From contig DAIDJI010000424.1 in NCBI GenBank assembly GCA_027451455.1, positions 1 to 5,378 on the forward strand: a stretch of 5,378 nt of DNA. Direction: 5' to 3'. A model generated the notes under the pieces. The model did not search any database. It was not told the origin of the DNA and saw nothing but the letters and a program-made list of their open reading frames with translations. This document shows positions 4,738 to 5,378 of this stretch, in pieces (position 1 is the stretch's first letter; every line of letters starts with the position of its first letter). Both the position numbers and the translations under genes were made by a program. The DNA is from Planctomycetales bacterium. Its GTDB lineage: Bacteria; Planctomycetota; Planctomycetia; Isosphaerales; Isosphaeraceae.

Positions 4738-5378
4738 TCAGAGTGTCTCGGCCGCCGAGAGCGGGTCGTCAAGGACCGCATCGAACATCGCCAGCGTCCC
4801 CTCGGTCTTCGAAGGCTTCGGCGCTGGGCGGACTCGGCCCGCCAGCCAGAGGCTCGCGATCGTCGCCGCGATCGCGATGTAGCCGACGACCTCGAAATAA
4901 AGGAGTGAGTGGCTCGCCGGATCGCTCACGAGGATCAGGCCGCCGACGTAGGCTCCCATTCCGGTCGAGAAGTGCTGGACGGCCGAATTCGCGCTCATGA
5001 AGCCGCCCCGTCGCGAGGGCTCGACGCTCCCCGTCACCATCGCCATCGCTGCGACCATCCGGCCGGCGTTGGTTAGCATCAGGGTCCCGGTCGCCGCCGC
5101 CGCGATCAGAACGGGAACCACGGGCAGGTGGGTCACGATCAGCATCATCCCAGCCGAGAGAACCGCGACGACCCGATAGACGGGTAACTTGCCGAACCGG
5201 TCGGCCAGCTTTCCGACAATCGGGGCGCCGAAGAGAGTCAGGAGCCCTCCCACAACGTAGATTGTCGGCAAATCCTGCTTCGTCAGGCCGACATTCCCCA
5301 CCAGGTAGACCGCGATGTAGGGGATCACCGAGAAGCCGCCGAACATCATCGTGGCGACCAGTGCGAAGGCGCGCAGGT
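4738..5378 (-). CDS. Major facilitator superfamily transporter, C-terminal half (5' partial)
   Basis: The frame is open to the window edge: upstream of the twin Met at 5344-5349 it continues as LRAFALVAT, so those Met codons are internal and the true start lies beyond 5378. The visible 212 residues contain about six hydrophobic segments, as expected for helices 7-12 of a 12-helix transporter: around ALVATMMFGGFSVIPYIAVYLV, TIYVVGGLLTLFGAPIVG, VVAVLSAGMMLIV, VVPVLIAAAATGTLMLTNA, a segment around YVGGLILV, and LLYFEVVGYIAIAATIASLWLA. The loop GKLADRFGK between helices 8 and 9 is the second copy of MFS motif A. The stretch EPSRRGGFMSANSAVQHFSTGMG is typical of AraJ-like efflux permeases. The tail RPAPKPSKTEG...LSAAETL is cytoplasmic and hydrophilic. 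It sits in the inner membrane and probably exports a small solute by proton exchange; substrate cannot be told. It is followed by 319 non-coding bases before the TPR gene. Confidence 0.93.
   Translation of the reverse strand, partial: LRAFALVATMMFGGFSVIPYIAVYLVGNVGLTKQDLPTIYVVGGLLTLFGAPIVGKLADRFGKLPVYRVVAVLSAGMMLIVTHLPVVPVLIAAAATGTLMLTNAGRMVAAMAMVTGSVEPSRRGGFMSANSAVQHFSTGMGAYVGGLILVSDPASHSLLYFEVVGYIAIAATIASLWLAGRVRPAPKPSKTEGTLAMFDAVLDDPLSAAETL

Noticed and set aside
3627..5000. 457-codon open frame on the + strand
   Set aside because: It is antisense to the TPR gene and runs into the MFS gene. Its product has no domain and becomes Arg/Ser/Pro-rich after the TPR overlap, while the - strand frames show clear TPR and MFS motifs.

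Overview
The window most likely comes from a high-GC planctomycete, possibly of the Isosphaeraceae/Gemmataceae type. This is inferred from gene content: a Tat-exported DUF1501 protein, an FG-GAP/ASPIC-UnbV protein, and a secreted TPR protein whose C-terminal 'LATCPD...RACELT.WK' block I recall from planctomycete TPR proteins. No rRNA, tRNA, CRISPR array, insertion sequence or phage gene was found.

Layout, left to right. (1) Positions 2-1030, + strand: C-terminal part of an FG-GAP beta-propeller protein ending in an ASPIC/UnbV domain; its start lies before the window. (2) Positions 1031-1508: a 478-base non-coding stretch with a terminator-like hairpin, two promoter-like motif pairs and other perfect stem-loops. 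(3) Positions 1509-2879, + strand: a complete DUF1501 protein with a twin-arginine signal. (4) Positions 2884-2965: an 82-base inverted repeat at the junction of two convergent genes. (5) Positions 2955-4418, - strand: a secreted TPR protein with an SH3-like N-terminal region; its stop codon lies inside the inverted repeat. (6) Positions 4419-4737: a gene-poor gap with a cluster of palindromes and one doubtful 60-codon ORF. (7) Positions 4738-5378, - strand: the C-terminal half of a major facilitator transporter, cut by the window edge.

Three of the four solid genes appear to encode exported or envelope proteins: two extracytoplasmic ones with visible signals and one inner-membrane transporter. 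The FG-GAP protein is probably exported too, but its N-terminus is not visible. The two + genes are separated by a long non-coding stretch and the two - genes by 319 bases, so no tight operon is evident and no shared pathway can be shown. The most distinctive item is the inverted repeat at 2884-2965. Both arms read 'MNRRDT' outward-in, and the only two bases by which the 19-base arms differ create the TAG stop of the TPR gene. I found no convincing new defence, mobile or biosynthetic system; the window is mainly ordinary planctomycete chromosome.
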